From: a virus
DNA length: 47,197 nucleotides
Virus record (IMG/VR): IMGVR_UViG_3300037327_000024
Coordinates: 1 to 47,197 of that record
Strand: one strand, 5' to 3'
Shown here: in pieces, positions 28,627-37,509 of the stretch
How the letters are laid out: each line of letters begins with the position of its first letter
Numbering within the stretch: the first letter of the stretch is position 1
Position numbers and translations under genes: made by a program
Notes under the pieces: model-generated
What the model saw: the letters and a program-made list of their open reading frames with translations, nothing else
Database searches by the model: none
Told to the model about the DNA's origin: nothing

Positions 28627-28768
28627 TCATGAGATGATAATACAGCTAAGTGTTAACTTTCAAGCAGCCCTTGAAGCAGGAGAGTACCTTCTAGCCAGAA
28701 AGATAAACGCTAAGATTAATCAAGTTATACATTATGCAACTAAGATACCAGTGGAGGTTACAGCATGA
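28619..28768 (+). CDS. hypothetical protein (49 aa)
   Basis: ATG 28619 behind GGGGAGGATACTA, overlapping genes on both sides. MSSHEMIIQLSVNFQAALEA; probably a two-helix protein. Unknown. Confidence 0.5.
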   Translation: MSSHEMIIQLSVNFQAALEAGEYLLARKINAKINQVIHYATKIPVEVTA

Positions 28769-29124
28769 ATTATGAGTTAGCAGATGGTAGTTGGAGTTTA
28801 GACTATGAGATTGGAGATCAGTTTATATACATTGGTAATAGTTTAGGAGAGACACTCAAGTTTTCGGAAAATGACTGTTCATGCCATCCCTACTTTCTCT
28901 GGGGTGATGATAAATACCCTTATCCTTGTGCTTGGGAGCGTCTTATACTAAAAAAACGTAATAAGACAGCTAAGGAAGTTAAGACACTTACAGTAGAGAC
29001 CCAAGATAAGGTATCTTCCTTGCATGGTGATATTCAAATGCTAGTGGCTAGCATTAATATTGAGGCTTTAAATAAACTACTCAATAAGTTAGAAGAGATA
29101 TACCAAGAGGAGTTACGTTCATGA
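28765..29124 (+). CDS. hypothetical protein (119 aa)
   Basis: ATGA-coupled. N-terminal beta barrel-like part (WSLDYEIGDQFIYIGNSLGE, CAWERLILKK) followed by a coiled-coil helix. Same general design as 27745. Unknown function. Confidence 0.6.
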   Translation: MNYELADGSWSLDYEIGDQFIYIGNSLGETLKFSENDCSCHPYFLWGDDKYPYPCAWERLILKKRNKTAKEVKTLTVETQDKVSSLHGDIQMLVASINIEALNKLLNKLEEIYQEELRS

Positions 29125-29507
29125 GTACTAAACAAGGTTTACTATTAAGTATAACAGCTGTAATAGCTCAAGGAGAGCAGAGTGTAAACGAAGAAGGAGG
29201 TTGCATGTACAGAGGAGATGGTGGATGTAAGTGTGCGATTGGCTTCTTAATACCAGATAAAAAGTATAATCAAGAAGAAATGGAGGGGGAAAGTGTTAGC
29301 GATACTAGTATTAAACAAGTAATCCTCGAATCATATAAGACGGACTGTTTATGGATAAGTCATCTAGAAAATTTACAGGCTTGCCATGATGATTGTAATA
29401 ATTTAGATGGGTTTGTAAGCCAATTTAAAGAAAAAATTAGAGAGGCTGTTGAGGAAAGTGGCCTACCCAAGTATTGCCTACAAGCACTTGAGGAGAAGTC
29501 ATCATGA
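29121..29507 (+). CDS. hypothetical phage protein with C-x-Y-R-G-x4-C-x-C-A-I-G motif
   Basis: Contains CMYRGDGGCKCAIGFLIPD, a motif of a common small phage family, also seen in altered form at 10876. ATGA coupling on both sides. 128 aa, mostly helical after the motif. The Cys may bind metal. Function unknown. Confidence 0.65.
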   Translation: MSTKQGLLLSITAVIAQGEQSVNEEGGCMYRGDGGCKCAIGFLIPDKKYNQEEMEGESVSDTSIKQVILESYKTDCLWISHLENLQACHDDCNNLDGFVSQFKEKIREAVEESGLPKYCLQALEEKSS

Positions 29508-29695
29508 ATAAAGTTTACATGTTTATCTTTATGGCCTACAAGATGAAAAACTTCCTTGTATATAAAACTAAAAGCTTATGCTGGAGAGTTAAAACCTTCG
29601 CAACATTAAACTATTCAGAGTGCAGTCTTGTGTTTTACTTCTTGATCCTACTGTCTATCGTGTTACTATCTATGAACCACTACACTCAGGAGTAA
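29504..29695 (+). CDS. small membrane protein (63 aa)
   Basis: Amphipathic basic N-terminal half and one strongly hydrophobic helix near residues 42-58 (LVFYFLILLSIVLLSM). ATGA coupling upstream; directly precedes the primase-helicase gene. Unknown. Confidence 0.5.
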   Translation: MNKVYMFIFMAYKMKNFLVYKTKSLCWRVKTFATLNYSECSLVFYFLILLSIVLLSMNHYTQE

Positions 29696-29698
29696 TAG

Positions 29699-31510
29699 AT
29701 GGCAGAGCTATCCCACCATGAAGGATGCCCTAAGTGTATAGCTAAGGGCAAAGACAGGGGAAAAGATAACTTAGCAGTGTACGTTGACGAGAGCGCACAC
29801 TGTTTTTCCTGTTCTTATACAATACCATCTAAAGAGTGGTTAAAAGCTAATGGAGATAAGTCTAGAAGTAAGAGTTATCTAAATGAAGAAGAAGAAGAGG
29901 AGTTAGACGTAGGCGCTATGGCAGAAGATTTTAATTTATCTAATTGGAAGACTATTAGAAAGAAGTGTACACATAACCCTGAAGGCTGGAGAGGACTGAC
30001 TAAGGAGACTTGTCAGTTTTTTGACGTTATGCATGAGTATAACACATCATCAGGGGACTTAGTTAAGCAGTACTATCCTTGTACGAAGGCATACAGCATC
30101 TCAGGAGTGCGTTGGAGGTTTAAAGAACTCAATGACAAGGGTAAGAAGGATTATGGCTCTAGAGGCACTACAGGAGCTGCCTCAGACCTACATGGACAGT
30201 GGAAGTTTAAGAATAGTAACAGCAAGGTTGTAGTGATCACTGCTGGAGAGATTGATCAGATGTCAGGACACCAGATGTTTGAGCTAACTCGTAAGAAAGA
30301 CTACGAGGTTACTCCTATTGTGACTCCCACATCGGGAGAAGGCAGTTCAGCTAAACAGTTACAGGGTCAGTATGAGTGGTTAGATACATTCGAGAAGATC
30401 ATCCTGTGTTATGACAATGATGAGGCAGGACAAGCTGCGATAGTTAAGGCTGTAAAGGTGTTACCTCGCGGTAAAGTCTACGTTATGAAGCTAACCCTTA
30501 ATGACACTAATGATTACTTAATGGCTGGCAGAGAGAAAGAATGGATCAACGCTTTTTGGAAAGCAGAGAGATATATCCCAAGTGGAATACTAGGTAGTGG
30601 AGGCATAAGAGATAAGATGTTAGATTATGTAGTGATACCTAAAATAACATTACCTCCTTTTATGTATAAACTACAAGATTTAATGGCTGGAGGTATACCC
30701 TTAGGTGTTATAGTGGCTATGGGCAGTGCAAGTGGGACTGGTAAGACAACAATAGTAGATGAATGTAGCTATTATTGGTATTTTAATAGCCCTCATAAGC
30801 TAGGGGTGTTAACTTTAGAAGCGGACTCTGCCCAGTATGGGATTAATTTATTATCTAGACATATTGGTGAGAAGATAAACCTCATAGAGTCCCCAGAAGA
30901 CAAATTACTATTCTTAAATAGGCCAGAAGTTAAGAAAGCCTCCGATGAGTTGTTCTTAGATGAGAATGGTCAAGATAGGTTCTTTCTAGTGGAAGAGAGA
31001 GATGGGGATATTAATACAGTTATGGACCTTACAGAGAACTTGATTATAGCTTGTGACTGTAAGGTGATAGTGTTCGATCCTGTGAGTGATGTACTGGAGG
31101 GACTTAGCAACGAAGAGCAAGCTATGTTTTATAAGTGGATGAAAGGTATGGTTAAGGACTACACTGTAACTTTTATACTCATCTCCCATGTTAGGAAGAA
31201 CTCAGGGGGTCAGAAAGCTAATTCTACAGGGGCTGAATTGCATGAAGAAGACTTCTTTGGCAGCGGTAGTATATTTAAATCTTCCGCTTGTAATCTACTA
31301 TTCTCTAGAGATAAAGAAGCTGAGAATGAGTTTGAGAGGAATGTAACTAGAATGAAAGCTACTAAGATAAGGTGGACAGGTAGGACTTCTCCTATAGCAG
31401 GGGAGTATTACTACGATAATGCTACTCATACGATGTTCGACAAGCATAAGTGGTTAGAAGAGCACTCCTCAGATCCTAAAGATAAGAAATTTAGTATGAA
31501 AAAGGTATAG
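29699..31510 (+). CDS. T7 gp4-type primase-helicase
   Basis: Bifunctional replicative protein of 603 aa. The N-terminal zinc ribbon has C10, C13, C35 and C38; the TOPRIM region carries the Glu of TAGEID and the DxD of LCYDNDEAG. The C-terminal RecA-like helicase has Walker A GSASGTGKTT (K349), DPVSDVLE as Walker B-type strand, and LISHVRKN as the conserved His/Arg motif. Domain order and size match T7 gp4. It would unwind DNA ahead of the polymerase and make primers. The tail ends KKFSMKKV, sharing FSMK with two other replication proteins. RBS AGGAG. Confidence 0.95.
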   Translation: MAELSHHEGCPKCIAKGKDRGKDNLAVYVDESAHCFSCSYTIPSKEWLKANGDKSRSKSYLNEEEEEELDVGAMAEDFNLSNWKTIRKKCTHNPEGWRGLTKETCQFFDVMHEYNTSSGDLVKQYYPCTKAYSISGVRWRFKELNDKGKKDYGSRGTTGAASDLHGQWKFKNSNSKVVVITAGEIDQMSGHQMFELTRKKDYEVTPIVTPTSGEGSSAKQLQGQYEWLDTFEKIILCYDNDEAGQAAIVKAVKVLPRGKVYVMKLTLNDTNDYLMAGREKEWINAFWKAERYIPSGILGSGGIRDKMLDYVVIPKITLPPFMYKLQDLMAGGIPLGVIVAMGSASGTGKTTIVDECSYYWYFNSPHKLGVLTLEADSAQYGINLLSRHIGEKINLIESPEDKLLFLNRPEVKKASDELFLDENGQDRFFLVEERDGDINTVMDLTENLIIACDCKVIVFDPVSDVLEGLSNEEQAMFYKWMKGMVKDYTVTFILISHVRKNSGGQKANSTGAELHEEDFFGSGSIFKSSACNLLFSRDKEAENEFERNVTRMKATKIRWTGRTSPIAGEYYYDNATHTMFDKHKWLEEHSSDPKDKKFSMKKV

Positions 31511-31511
31511 T

Positions 31512-32084
31512 ATGAAAATGATATTTGGTAAAGGTACAAACGACTTAGAAGGAGAATCCTCCTCTATAGCCTACACTACTTGGCATAGTATGTTAAGGAG
31601 GTGCTACAGTGATCTATATCAAAAAAGAAAGCCCACTTATAAAGGTTGTAGTGTGAAAGAGGAATGGATGCTTTTTTCTGTATTTAAATTATGGTTTGAC
31701 AAAAACTATATGATAGGTTGGGCTTTAGATAAAGATATACTATTCCTATATAATAAGTTATACTCTGAGGGTACTTGCTGTTTTGTACCCGCAGGGTTAA
31801 ACACATTCTATAGTCATTTATATAGAGTCAAGAAAGATGGAAACCCTTTAGGGGTTTACTTTAAGAAAAGTAATAAAAAGTACGTAGCTCAAGCATCTCT
31901 GATAACTCCCGACGGGAAGAGAGGCTCAGGACACCTACTTATTTCTGAATCCCTTGAAGATTGTGTTAAGGTCTATAAAGAGCATAAAAAGAAGGCTTTA
32001 CTTGAGATGGCAGACTCCTATAAGTCGGTCTTAAAACCTGAGGTCTACAACGCCCTAGTTAATTTTAAATGGGAGGTCTTATGA
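31512..32084 (+). CDS. putative homing endonuclease-like protein with AP2 domain
   Basis: Residues 17-100 carry the AYTTWxxMxRRC, SVKEEW, LDKDIL and TCCFVP pattern shared with the gene at 17369. Residues 115-165 (NPLGVYFKKSNKKYVAQASL onward) form an AP2 DNA-binding domain, as in phage homing endonucleases. It sits between primase-helicase and polymerase, overlapping the latter by 4 bases. No HNH catalytic triad is visible, so cleavage is unproven. Confidence 0.7.
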   Translation: MKMIFGKGTNDLEGESSSIAYTTWHSMLRRCYSDLYQKRKPTYKGCSVKEEWMLFSVFKLWFDKNYMIGWALDKDILFLYNKLYSEGTCCFVPAGLNTFYSHLYRVKKDGNPLGVYFKKSNKKYVAQASLITPDGKRGSGHLLISESLEDCVKVYKEHKKKALLEMADSYKSVLKPEVYNALVNFKWEVL

Positions 32085-33688
32085 AGTCAATAACAAATTT
32101 CCGTAAAGCAACTATAGCGGATGTGGAGGCTAATGGTTTAGACAATGCCACAAAGATACATATTCTATCTTGCACTATGGATGGCAACAAAAAGCACAAC
32201 ACTAGGGGTTCAAACCACGAGAAGCTAAGGCAGTTTCTTAATTACCACATTAAGAATAAGATACCCGTTGTTATGCACAATGGTATTTGCTATGACGTAC
32301 CTCTCTTAAGTAGGTTGTTAGACATTGACCTGTCAGAGTTAATGGTTATAGATAGCCTAGCCCTTAGTTGGTATTTAAACACTGACAGAAAGGTGCATGG
32401 CTTAGATAGCTTCTATGATGACTATGGTATCAAGAAGGTTGCTGTAGAGCAGGAGGACTGGGATTTTCAGAGTGAGTGCCCCGAAGAGTTAGAGGCACAC
32501 TATGAGCGCATGAGAGTACGCTGTGTAGTAGACGTAAAGATAAACAAGAGCCTCTGGGAAGACCTCTTAGAGCGTTTAACTAATATGTATACTATCGTCA
32601 AGGAATCTGTAGATAATGGCTTGGTGGAAGGTACAAGGATGTCTGAGGATGAGGTCTGCTACATAGATCAGTACAAACAATCTTCTAGTGTAGATGACTA
32701 CATAGAGAGAATACTAACCTTTCTTATGTTTAAGATGGACTGCGCTAGACTACAAGAGAAAACTAAGTTTAAGTTAGATATACCTAAACTAGAGAAGCTA
32801 GAAGATAAATTAGAGGGACTGATACTGATAGCTAAGACAGAGTTGGAAGCAGCCCTACCTAAAGTGCCTAAGTATGCTGTCAGGAACTTCCCTAAAAAAC
32901 CTTTTAAGACTGATAGGACTTACTCTGTTTCTGGCCTTACATGGAATGCTCTAGTAGATAAGCTGGACACTGTAGATGAGTATGGCTTTGCTAAGGCTAT
33001 TATAGTGGATGATAAGTCTATCAAGGAGCTGATAGGCCATGACAGCCCTAAGATATCTTCTCCAGCTCAGATAAAGGATTGGTTATTCAGTCATGGATGG
33101 AAGCCTAAGACATTTAAGTTTGTTAAAGATAAGAAAGCTCAACAGATCTGGGTGGACAGTGGCTTTAGGAAAGAGCTTAAGCCTAAGCCTAGAGCTGTAC
33201 CTCAGATCAATCAAGAGAAAGACACAGGTAAAGAGCTTTGTGACAGCGTTGTAGAGCTTGCTAGTAGAATACCTGAGATCATGGCTTACTCTAAGTACAC
33301 TCTTATTAAGCATCGTTATGACATTGTTAAAGGGTTTAGAAGGGATATGTCTCCCGATGGCTATGTTAAGGCCCGTATAGGTGGATTTACTAACACCCTA
33401 AGAGTTAAGCATAGACAGTTAGTTAACCTGCCAGCTATTAATAAAGAGTACGGAGAGGACATAAGAGGGCTGCTTATAGCTGGCGAGAGTAGAACCTTGC
33501 TAGGTAGTGACTTAAGTGGTCTAGAAGATAGGACTAAACACCACTTTATGTTGCCACATGATCCAGAGTATGTACAAACTATGATGTCTCCAGATTATGA
33601 TGCTCACCTAGATATTTGTGTAACTAATGGAACAGTAACTGAAGAGGAGGTTAGATTTTACAAATGGTACAAGACGCAAAGCAAATGA
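32081..33688 (+). CDS. DNA polymerase family A, N-terminal part (exonuclease to motif A)
   Basis: First piece of a T7-like replicative polymerase, 535 aa. Exo I is DVEANGLD (D14, E16), then the exo II-like HNGICYDVPLL and a C-terminal exo III region RCVVDVKIN. Palm motif A is SDLSGLEDR with D477. The chain ends shortly after EEEVRFYKWYK, before the O-helix. The missing motifs B and C are in the gene at 34142. Start ATG 32081 chosen for GGGAGGT; an upstream in-frame start at 32069 is less likely. The two pieces would have to associate to make an active enzyme. Confidence 0.92.
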   Translation: MKSITNFRKATIADVEANGLDNATKIHILSCTMDGNKKHNTRGSNHEKLRQFLNYHIKNKIPVVMHNGICYDVPLLSRLLDIDLSELMVIDSLALSWYLNTDRKVHGLDSFYDDYGIKKVAVEQEDWDFQSECPEELEAHYERMRVRCVVDVKINKSLWEDLLERLTNMYTIVKESVDNGLVEGTRMSEDEVCYIDQYKQSSSVDDYIERILTFLMFKMDCARLQEKTKFKLDIPKLEKLEDKLEGLILIAKTELEAALPKVPKYAVRNFPKKPFKTDRTYSVSGLTWNALVDKLDTVDEYGFAKAIIVDDKSIKELIGHDSPKISSPAQIKDWLFSHGWKPKTFKFVKDKKAQQIWVDSGFRKELKPKPRAVPQINQEKDTGKELCDSVVELASRIPEIMAYSKYTLIKHRYDIVKGFRRDMSPDGYVKARIGGFTNTLRVKHRQLVNLPAINKEYGEDIRGLLIAGESRTLLGSDLSGLEDRTKHHFMLPHDPEYVQTMMSPDYDAHLDICVTNGTVTEEEVRFYKWYKTQSK

Positions 33689-34158
33689 GCTTAGAGGATC
33701 TTTATGAGGAATGTCATAAGAGGTTTAAGTATGTGAATGGGGTACTTTACTTTAAGGGAAATACACACAGTAAGAATAGGAGAGGGGAATCTCCCTCAAG
33801 TGTGAATAATTGTGGCTATTTATTCGTCACAGTTAACTATAAGAGTTACCTAGTTCACCGACTTATATACCTTATGGAACATAAGACTCTCCCAGAGCTA
33901 CTTGACCACATAGACAGGAATAAACAAAACAACAAGGTCGGCAATTTAAGAGCTGCAAATAGGGAGGTGAACTCTTGGAATAGAGATAAACAACAGAATA
34001 ACTCCTCAGGGTATAGGGGAGTTAGTTGGGGGAAGCAGAATAAGAAATGGCACAGCTATATCACAATTAAAGGTAAGAGAGTCAACTTAGGATATTTTAG
34101 GTGTGTCCATGAAGCAGGTAGAGTCGCAGAGGAGGCTAAAAGTGAAATTAAGTTTTGA
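33685..34158 (+). CDS. HNH homing endonuclease with AP2 domain, inserted in the polymerase gene
   Basis: HNH_3 motif: LVHRLIYLMEHKTLPELLDH followed by IDRNKQNNKVGNLR, with the His-Asn-His-type core. The C-terminal AP2 domain is SGYRGVSWGKQNKKWHSYIT then KRVNLGYF. ATG 33685 overlaps the polymerase stop (ATGA); a start at 33664 with distant GAGGAGG is possible. It lies exactly where the polymerase is broken, so it probably targets the intact polymerase gene of related phages between motifs A and B. Confidence 0.9.
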   Translation: MSLEDLYEECHKRFKYVNGVLYFKGNTHSKNRRGESPSSVNNCGYLFVTVNYKSYLVHRLIYLMEHKTLPELLDHIDRNKQNNKVGNLRAANREVNSWNRDKQQNNSSGYRGVSWGKQNKKWHSYITIKGKRVNLGYFRCVHEAGRVAEEAKSEIKF

Positions 34159-34735
34159 AGAGATGAAGGGCTTAAACCCTAAAGACCAGATGGAAATAAT
34201 AGAGAGACTTTCAGGTTTAAGATCACAAGGAAAGTCCACCAACTACAGTTCAGTGTATAACATAGGGGCTGATGCACTTTCAAGAGATTTAGACGTTGCT
34301 GTGAGAGTTGCTAAGGCACTCCTAGAGGGGTATTGGCAGTTAAACTGGAGTGTAAAGACTATAGCAGAGGAGCAGTTTGTCTTCCAAGATGACTACGGCA
34401 ATAACTGGTTAGTAAATCCTATCAATGGGTTCTGTTATTCTCTAAGAAAAGACTCGGATAGGTTCAGTACATTATGTCAGGGTACAGGATCATTCTTTTT
34501 CGATATGTGGGTTGACATCATATTGACGGAAATGTACACTCTTTGGGGTCGGAAGTCATTAAGTGCATCTTTTCATGACGAAATAGTATTAGCATTTAAA
34601 GATAGCCCTAAGTTAAGAAAGATATTTAGTGAATTAGTTTTAAAAGCTATTGACACAGTAAACAAGAAGTATATACTTAGGAGAGATTTAGGGGCTGATG
34701 TTCAGTTTGGCAACAGTTACGCAGAGATACACTAG
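34142..34735 (+). CDS. DNA polymerase family A, C-terminal part (motifs B and C)
   Basis: Second piece of the split polymerase, 197 aa. GTG 34142 is preceded by GGAGG with six bases spacing, inside the end of the HNH gene. The O-helix motif B is KSTNYSSVYNIGADALS (K31) and motif C is ASFHDEIV (H145-D146-E147). Together with 32081-33688 it gives all catalytic motifs in order, with nothing essential visibly lost. A separate ribosome-binding site shows it can be translated on its own; intron splicing is not needed to explain it. Confidence 0.9.
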   Translation: MKLSFEEMKGLNPKDQMEIIERLSGLRSQGKSTNYSSVYNIGADALSRDLDVAVRVAKALLEGYWQLNWSVKTIAEEQFVFQDDYGNNWLVNPINGFCYSLRKDSDRFSTLCQGTGSFFFDMWVDIILTEMYTLWGRKSLSASFHDEIVLAFKDSPKLRKIFSELVLKAIDTVNKKYILRRDLGADVQFGNSYAEIH

Positions 34736-34746
34736 GGGGAGAATGT

Positions 34747-35313
34747 ATGAGAAAGTTATTTATAGACCAAAAAGGCCTTTGTCGTTCGGATAGAACCAAA
34801 ATCGCCAATACTTTACGTAAGTTAGGGGCTAATTGGTATAACGGCACTACCCATAGCCTACACCTAGGCAAGAATTTTATATACTTAATAGGTGATGAGC
34901 TTACTTGGTCATCAACTAGAGTGGCTGAATTAGAAAGTTATACAGAAGTAACCTTAAAAGAACTATTGGAGATGACGATGCAAGAGGATCAGATAAAACT
35001 AACTAACTTTGTAACTATTACACTAACTTACGGAGAGCTTTTAAGAGCTGGAGTTGTAGGTGCAAGAACTAATGGCAACAGACGAGGAAAAAGCGTATAC
35101 CAAATAGCTCTAGATACTTTTGGAAGGGATATTATAGACCCTTGTGTCGCTAAATATTGCGCTAATAGTCAAGATTACTCAAGTTCTCAGTTAGAGTGTG
35201 AAGCTATAGCTTTCTCTCCTAAGCTGTCTGAAAAAGAAATTCAAATGAATGCTTTACAACAGAAAATTACTGAGCTACAATCAACTTACGATAACTTAAA
35301 GGACACTTTATAA
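34747..35313 (+). CDS. hypothetical protein (188 aa)
   Basis: ATG 34747 behind GGGGGAGAATGT. N-terminal part (MRKLFIDQKGLCRSDRTKIA) looks like a small alpha/beta domain; the middle helix-rich; the end is a coiled coil (LQQKITELQSTYDNLKD). No family recognised. Confidence 0.6.
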   Translation: MRKLFIDQKGLCRSDRTKIANTLRKLGANWYNGTTHSLHLGKNFIYLIGDELTWSSTRVAELESYTEVTLKELLEMTMQEDQIKLTNFVTITLTYGELLRAGVVGARTNGNRRGKSVYQIALDTFGRDIIDPCVAKYCANSQDYSSSQLECEAIAFSPKLSEKEIQMNALQQKITELQSTYDNLKDTL

Positions 35314-35765
35314 TGAGAGTTAAGCAACCTGAGACAGCTATACGTCAGTTAGAGGCTCTAATAGTTACTGCCACTAATGCAAAACTATCAGAGAGCATTT
35401 TAGATATGACTGCATGGAAAACAATACATGAATGTGGTTACGCAGCCTGCCTGATTGGATACCAAAGTTTGTCAAAGAACTTAAAAGAGTTCCCTTGCGC
35501 GGATGCTAGTGATTATACCACTACTAGGGATATGTGCGAGACTATAACTGATGACTTAGATGCGTCTTTAGGGTATGCCTTGTCAAGGTCTATATGGGAA
35601 GGGGGAGACAGAGAAGGTTATGCTGAGTGTTCAGGTATGTTTAGTATAGAGGAGATCAGCACATTTTCACACCTACGAAAAGGCAGCACTAGCTTTGACT
35701 CTGCTATATACTATATGTCGGCTATTATAGCTAAAATTAAAACTCAAAAAGGGGGTAGAATCTAA
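35313..35765 (+). CDS. hypothetical protein (150 aa), paralogue of the next gene
   Basis: Shares about one third of its residues by eye with the protein at 35765, with the common core W-x-TIH-x-CG-x-AACL-x-GYQ-x-LS. Such Cys/His motifs occur in a widespread phage hypothetical family. TAATG overlap upstream. Tandem duplication; function unknown. Confidence 0.65.
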   Translation: MRVKQPETAIRQLEALIVTATNAKLSESILDMTAWKTIHECGYAACLIGYQSLSKNLKEFPCADASDYTTTRDMCETITDDLDASLGYALSRSIWEGGDREGYAECSGMFSIEEISTFSHLRKGSTSFDSAIYYMSAIIAKIKTQKGGRI

Positions 35766-36229
35766 TGGCATTACGTGATAATATTAAGTCTGTAGAAATG
35801 TTAGAAGCTTTGATATTAACAGCTACAGAAGCTAAAGAACAAGAAAAAAATCTAAATATGGGCAGATGGGTTACTATCCATACCTGTGGAAAGGCAGCTT
35901 GTCTAGTTGGGTATCAGGCGTTATCAAAAAGGTTAAGTCTTTTTGCTCATGCTACTATGACCTCTAATGGGCCAAGAGGAAATGATGTGCATGAGATATC
36001 TTCAGAATTGGCTACAGATGTGGAGGACTGTTTAGGTTACGAATTGGCAAACTCTATCTATGAAGCGAACGATAGAAGAGAGTTTGCAGAAAATTCTGAG
36101 TTATTTTCTGCAAAAGAGCTTGACTCCTTTGATCACTTAGGGGAAGATACAAACTTGGAAGCAGCTATAGACTACATGCAAGCTATAGTTGTTAAGATTA
36201 AAAACAACGAACAAGGAGAAGCAATATGA
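35765..36229 (+). CDS. hypothetical protein (154 aa), paralogue of the previous gene
   Basis: Core GRWVTIHTCGKAACLVGYQA matches the neighbour. Starts one base into the stop of that gene. Acidic C-terminal half. Likely arose by tandem duplication and then diverged. Confidence 0.65.
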   Translation: MALRDNIKSVEMLEALILTATEAKEQEKNLNMGRWVTIHTCGKAACLVGYQALSKRLSLFAHATMTSNGPRGNDVHEISSELATDVEDCLGYELANSIYEANDRREFAENSELFSAKELDSFDHLGEDTNLEAAIDYMQAIVVKIKNNEQGEAI

Positions 36230-36426
36230 CGAACACTAATGGGTTAAACTTTCAGACTTTAAAGATTAAGGCTGAGGACAATCAGGTAGGTAATCTAACA
36301 CACTGGAGAGCTTTAAAGAATCCAGATGCAAAGAAAGATAAGATATTAGAGGGTCTTAGTTTTATAGAAGCTTTTATACATAGAGGCATTACAGTTCAAG
36401 TACGTAAAATCAGTCAGGGGTACTAG
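36226..36426 (+). CDS. hypothetical protein (66 aa)
   Basis: ATGA-coupled. Basic (MTNTNGLNFQTLKIKAEDNQ), no motif. The following 72 bases up to the SSB-like gene are non-coding. Confidence 0.5.
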   Translation: MTNTNGLNFQTLKIKAEDNQVGNLTHWRALKNPDAKKDKILEGLSFIEAFIHRGITVQVRKISQGY

Positions 36427-36498
36427 AGTATTAACTTACCAGCCATTTCTATCAGCACACTAACAAACCAGCTTAAGTAACTAGGAGATATAAACAGT

Positions 36499-37434
36499 AT
36501 GAGTAAATTTAGCATGAAGGCAAGTAAAGGTACATCTACAGGTTCATCAGACGTAGATTGGGTAGCATTTAACAAGCACTTACAAGAGGTACTTGGAGAA
36601 GAAGAGCAGCAAGTGGCAATCTTGTCAGGCATCATTGATGTAGGTATACAGTACCGTGAAGACCTAACTGTAGCCTATGAAGGAAAAGAGATACAAGAAA
36701 AAGCTCTTGAAGAAGGTCGCGCCACCCTTAGCGAAGACGAGTCTAAACTAACCATTCAAATGTCTCCTGTAGGTCAGGTAGTCCTTATAGCAGACTTCCC
36801 AGACCTTATGGTTAACTACGGAAAGTACTTCGCTGGTGAAGACGAGTTTAAACCTTATCGAACCTTGGTTGGCGGTTCTTGGGAAGGTATTGCCAAAGGC
36901 ATTAACATGAACAGCAAGAAGATTAATGGAGTGTGGCAGTTTGATCCTAAGTCTACTATCAGTAAGCTTGCTAAGTTTTGTGATGGAGTCTCTGGAGCTG
37001 TACCTCAAGACTATGACATCGGTAACTTGCTAGGAGAGGCATTCGCTATGGATGTAGGCGTTAAAGATGTAGATGGTAAACTCTATGTCAACGCTAAAAA
37101 TGTAAATCGTAAGCATAAGATGGTAGAAGTACCTGAGCATAATATTGAGCCATTTGGTATTAGTTTTGGTGGTGGTAATGACCCTAAAGATCTGTTTAAC
37201 ATCAATGGTCAAGTGTACAAACTTCTTGAGAAGGCTGTAGGTTGGAATGAGTCAGGCCTTAAGAAAGAGTTAGATGCGTACCAAGCAGAGAAAGAGGCTG
37301 CTAAAGAAGATAAGGACACCCCTAAGGAAGCTCCTAAGAAGTCAGCCCCTGTTAAGAAGGCAGCCCCAAAGAAAGCAGCTAAGGCAGCAGAGCCAGAGCC
37401 TGAAGAAGACGAAGAAGATGATTGTCCTTTCTAG
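36499..37434 (+). CDS. SSB-like replication protein with acidic DDCPF tail
   Basis: 311 aa. A folded core of about 240 residues is followed by a Lys/Ala/Pro-rich linker and a tail EPEPEEDEEDDCPF. That end closely resembles the DDDIPF tip that bacterial SSBs use to recruit partners. Location between polymerase and exonuclease fits a single-stranded DNA-binding protein of the T7 gp2.5 functional type, though the core has no OB-fold motif I can certify. N-terminus MSKFSMKAS carries the FSMK motif. RBS TAGGAG; a terminator follows. Confidence 0.7.
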   Translation: MSKFSMKASKGTSTGSSDVDWVAFNKHLQEVLGEEEQQVAILSGIIDVGIQYREDLTVAYEGKEIQEKALEEGRATLSEDESKLTIQMSPVGQVVLIADFPDLMVNYGKYFAGEDEFKPYRTLVGGSWEGIAKGINMNSKKINGVWQFDPKSTISKLAKFCDGVSGAVPQDYDIGNLLGEAFAMDVGVKDVDGKLYVNAKNVNRKHKMVEVPEHNIEPFGISFGGGNDPKDLFNINGQVYKLLEKAVGWNESGLKKELDAYQAEKEAAKEDKDTPKEAPKKSAPVKKAAPKKAAKAAEPEPEEDEEDDCPF

Positions 37435-37456
37435 TTAAGGCGAGTAATACATAACT

Positions 37457-37485
37457 CTAGAGCAAGGAAGCTCTAGTAACTTTTT
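37457..37485 (+). terminator. rho-independent terminator behind the SSB-like gene
   Basis: CTAGAGC (37457-37463), loop AAGGAA, GCTCTAG (37470-37476), then TTTTT at 37481-37485. It probably gives the abundant SSB-like message a defined end with partial read-through. Confidence 0.8.
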
Positions 37486-37509
37486 AATAAATATTAGTAG
37501 GAGTAACCA

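Noticed and set aside
33664-34158. Group I intron carrying the HNH gene in the polymerase
   Set aside because: The HNH gene overlaps the polymerase stop by ATGA and the C-terminal half has its own GGAGG-GTG; no room for intron structure around the gene.
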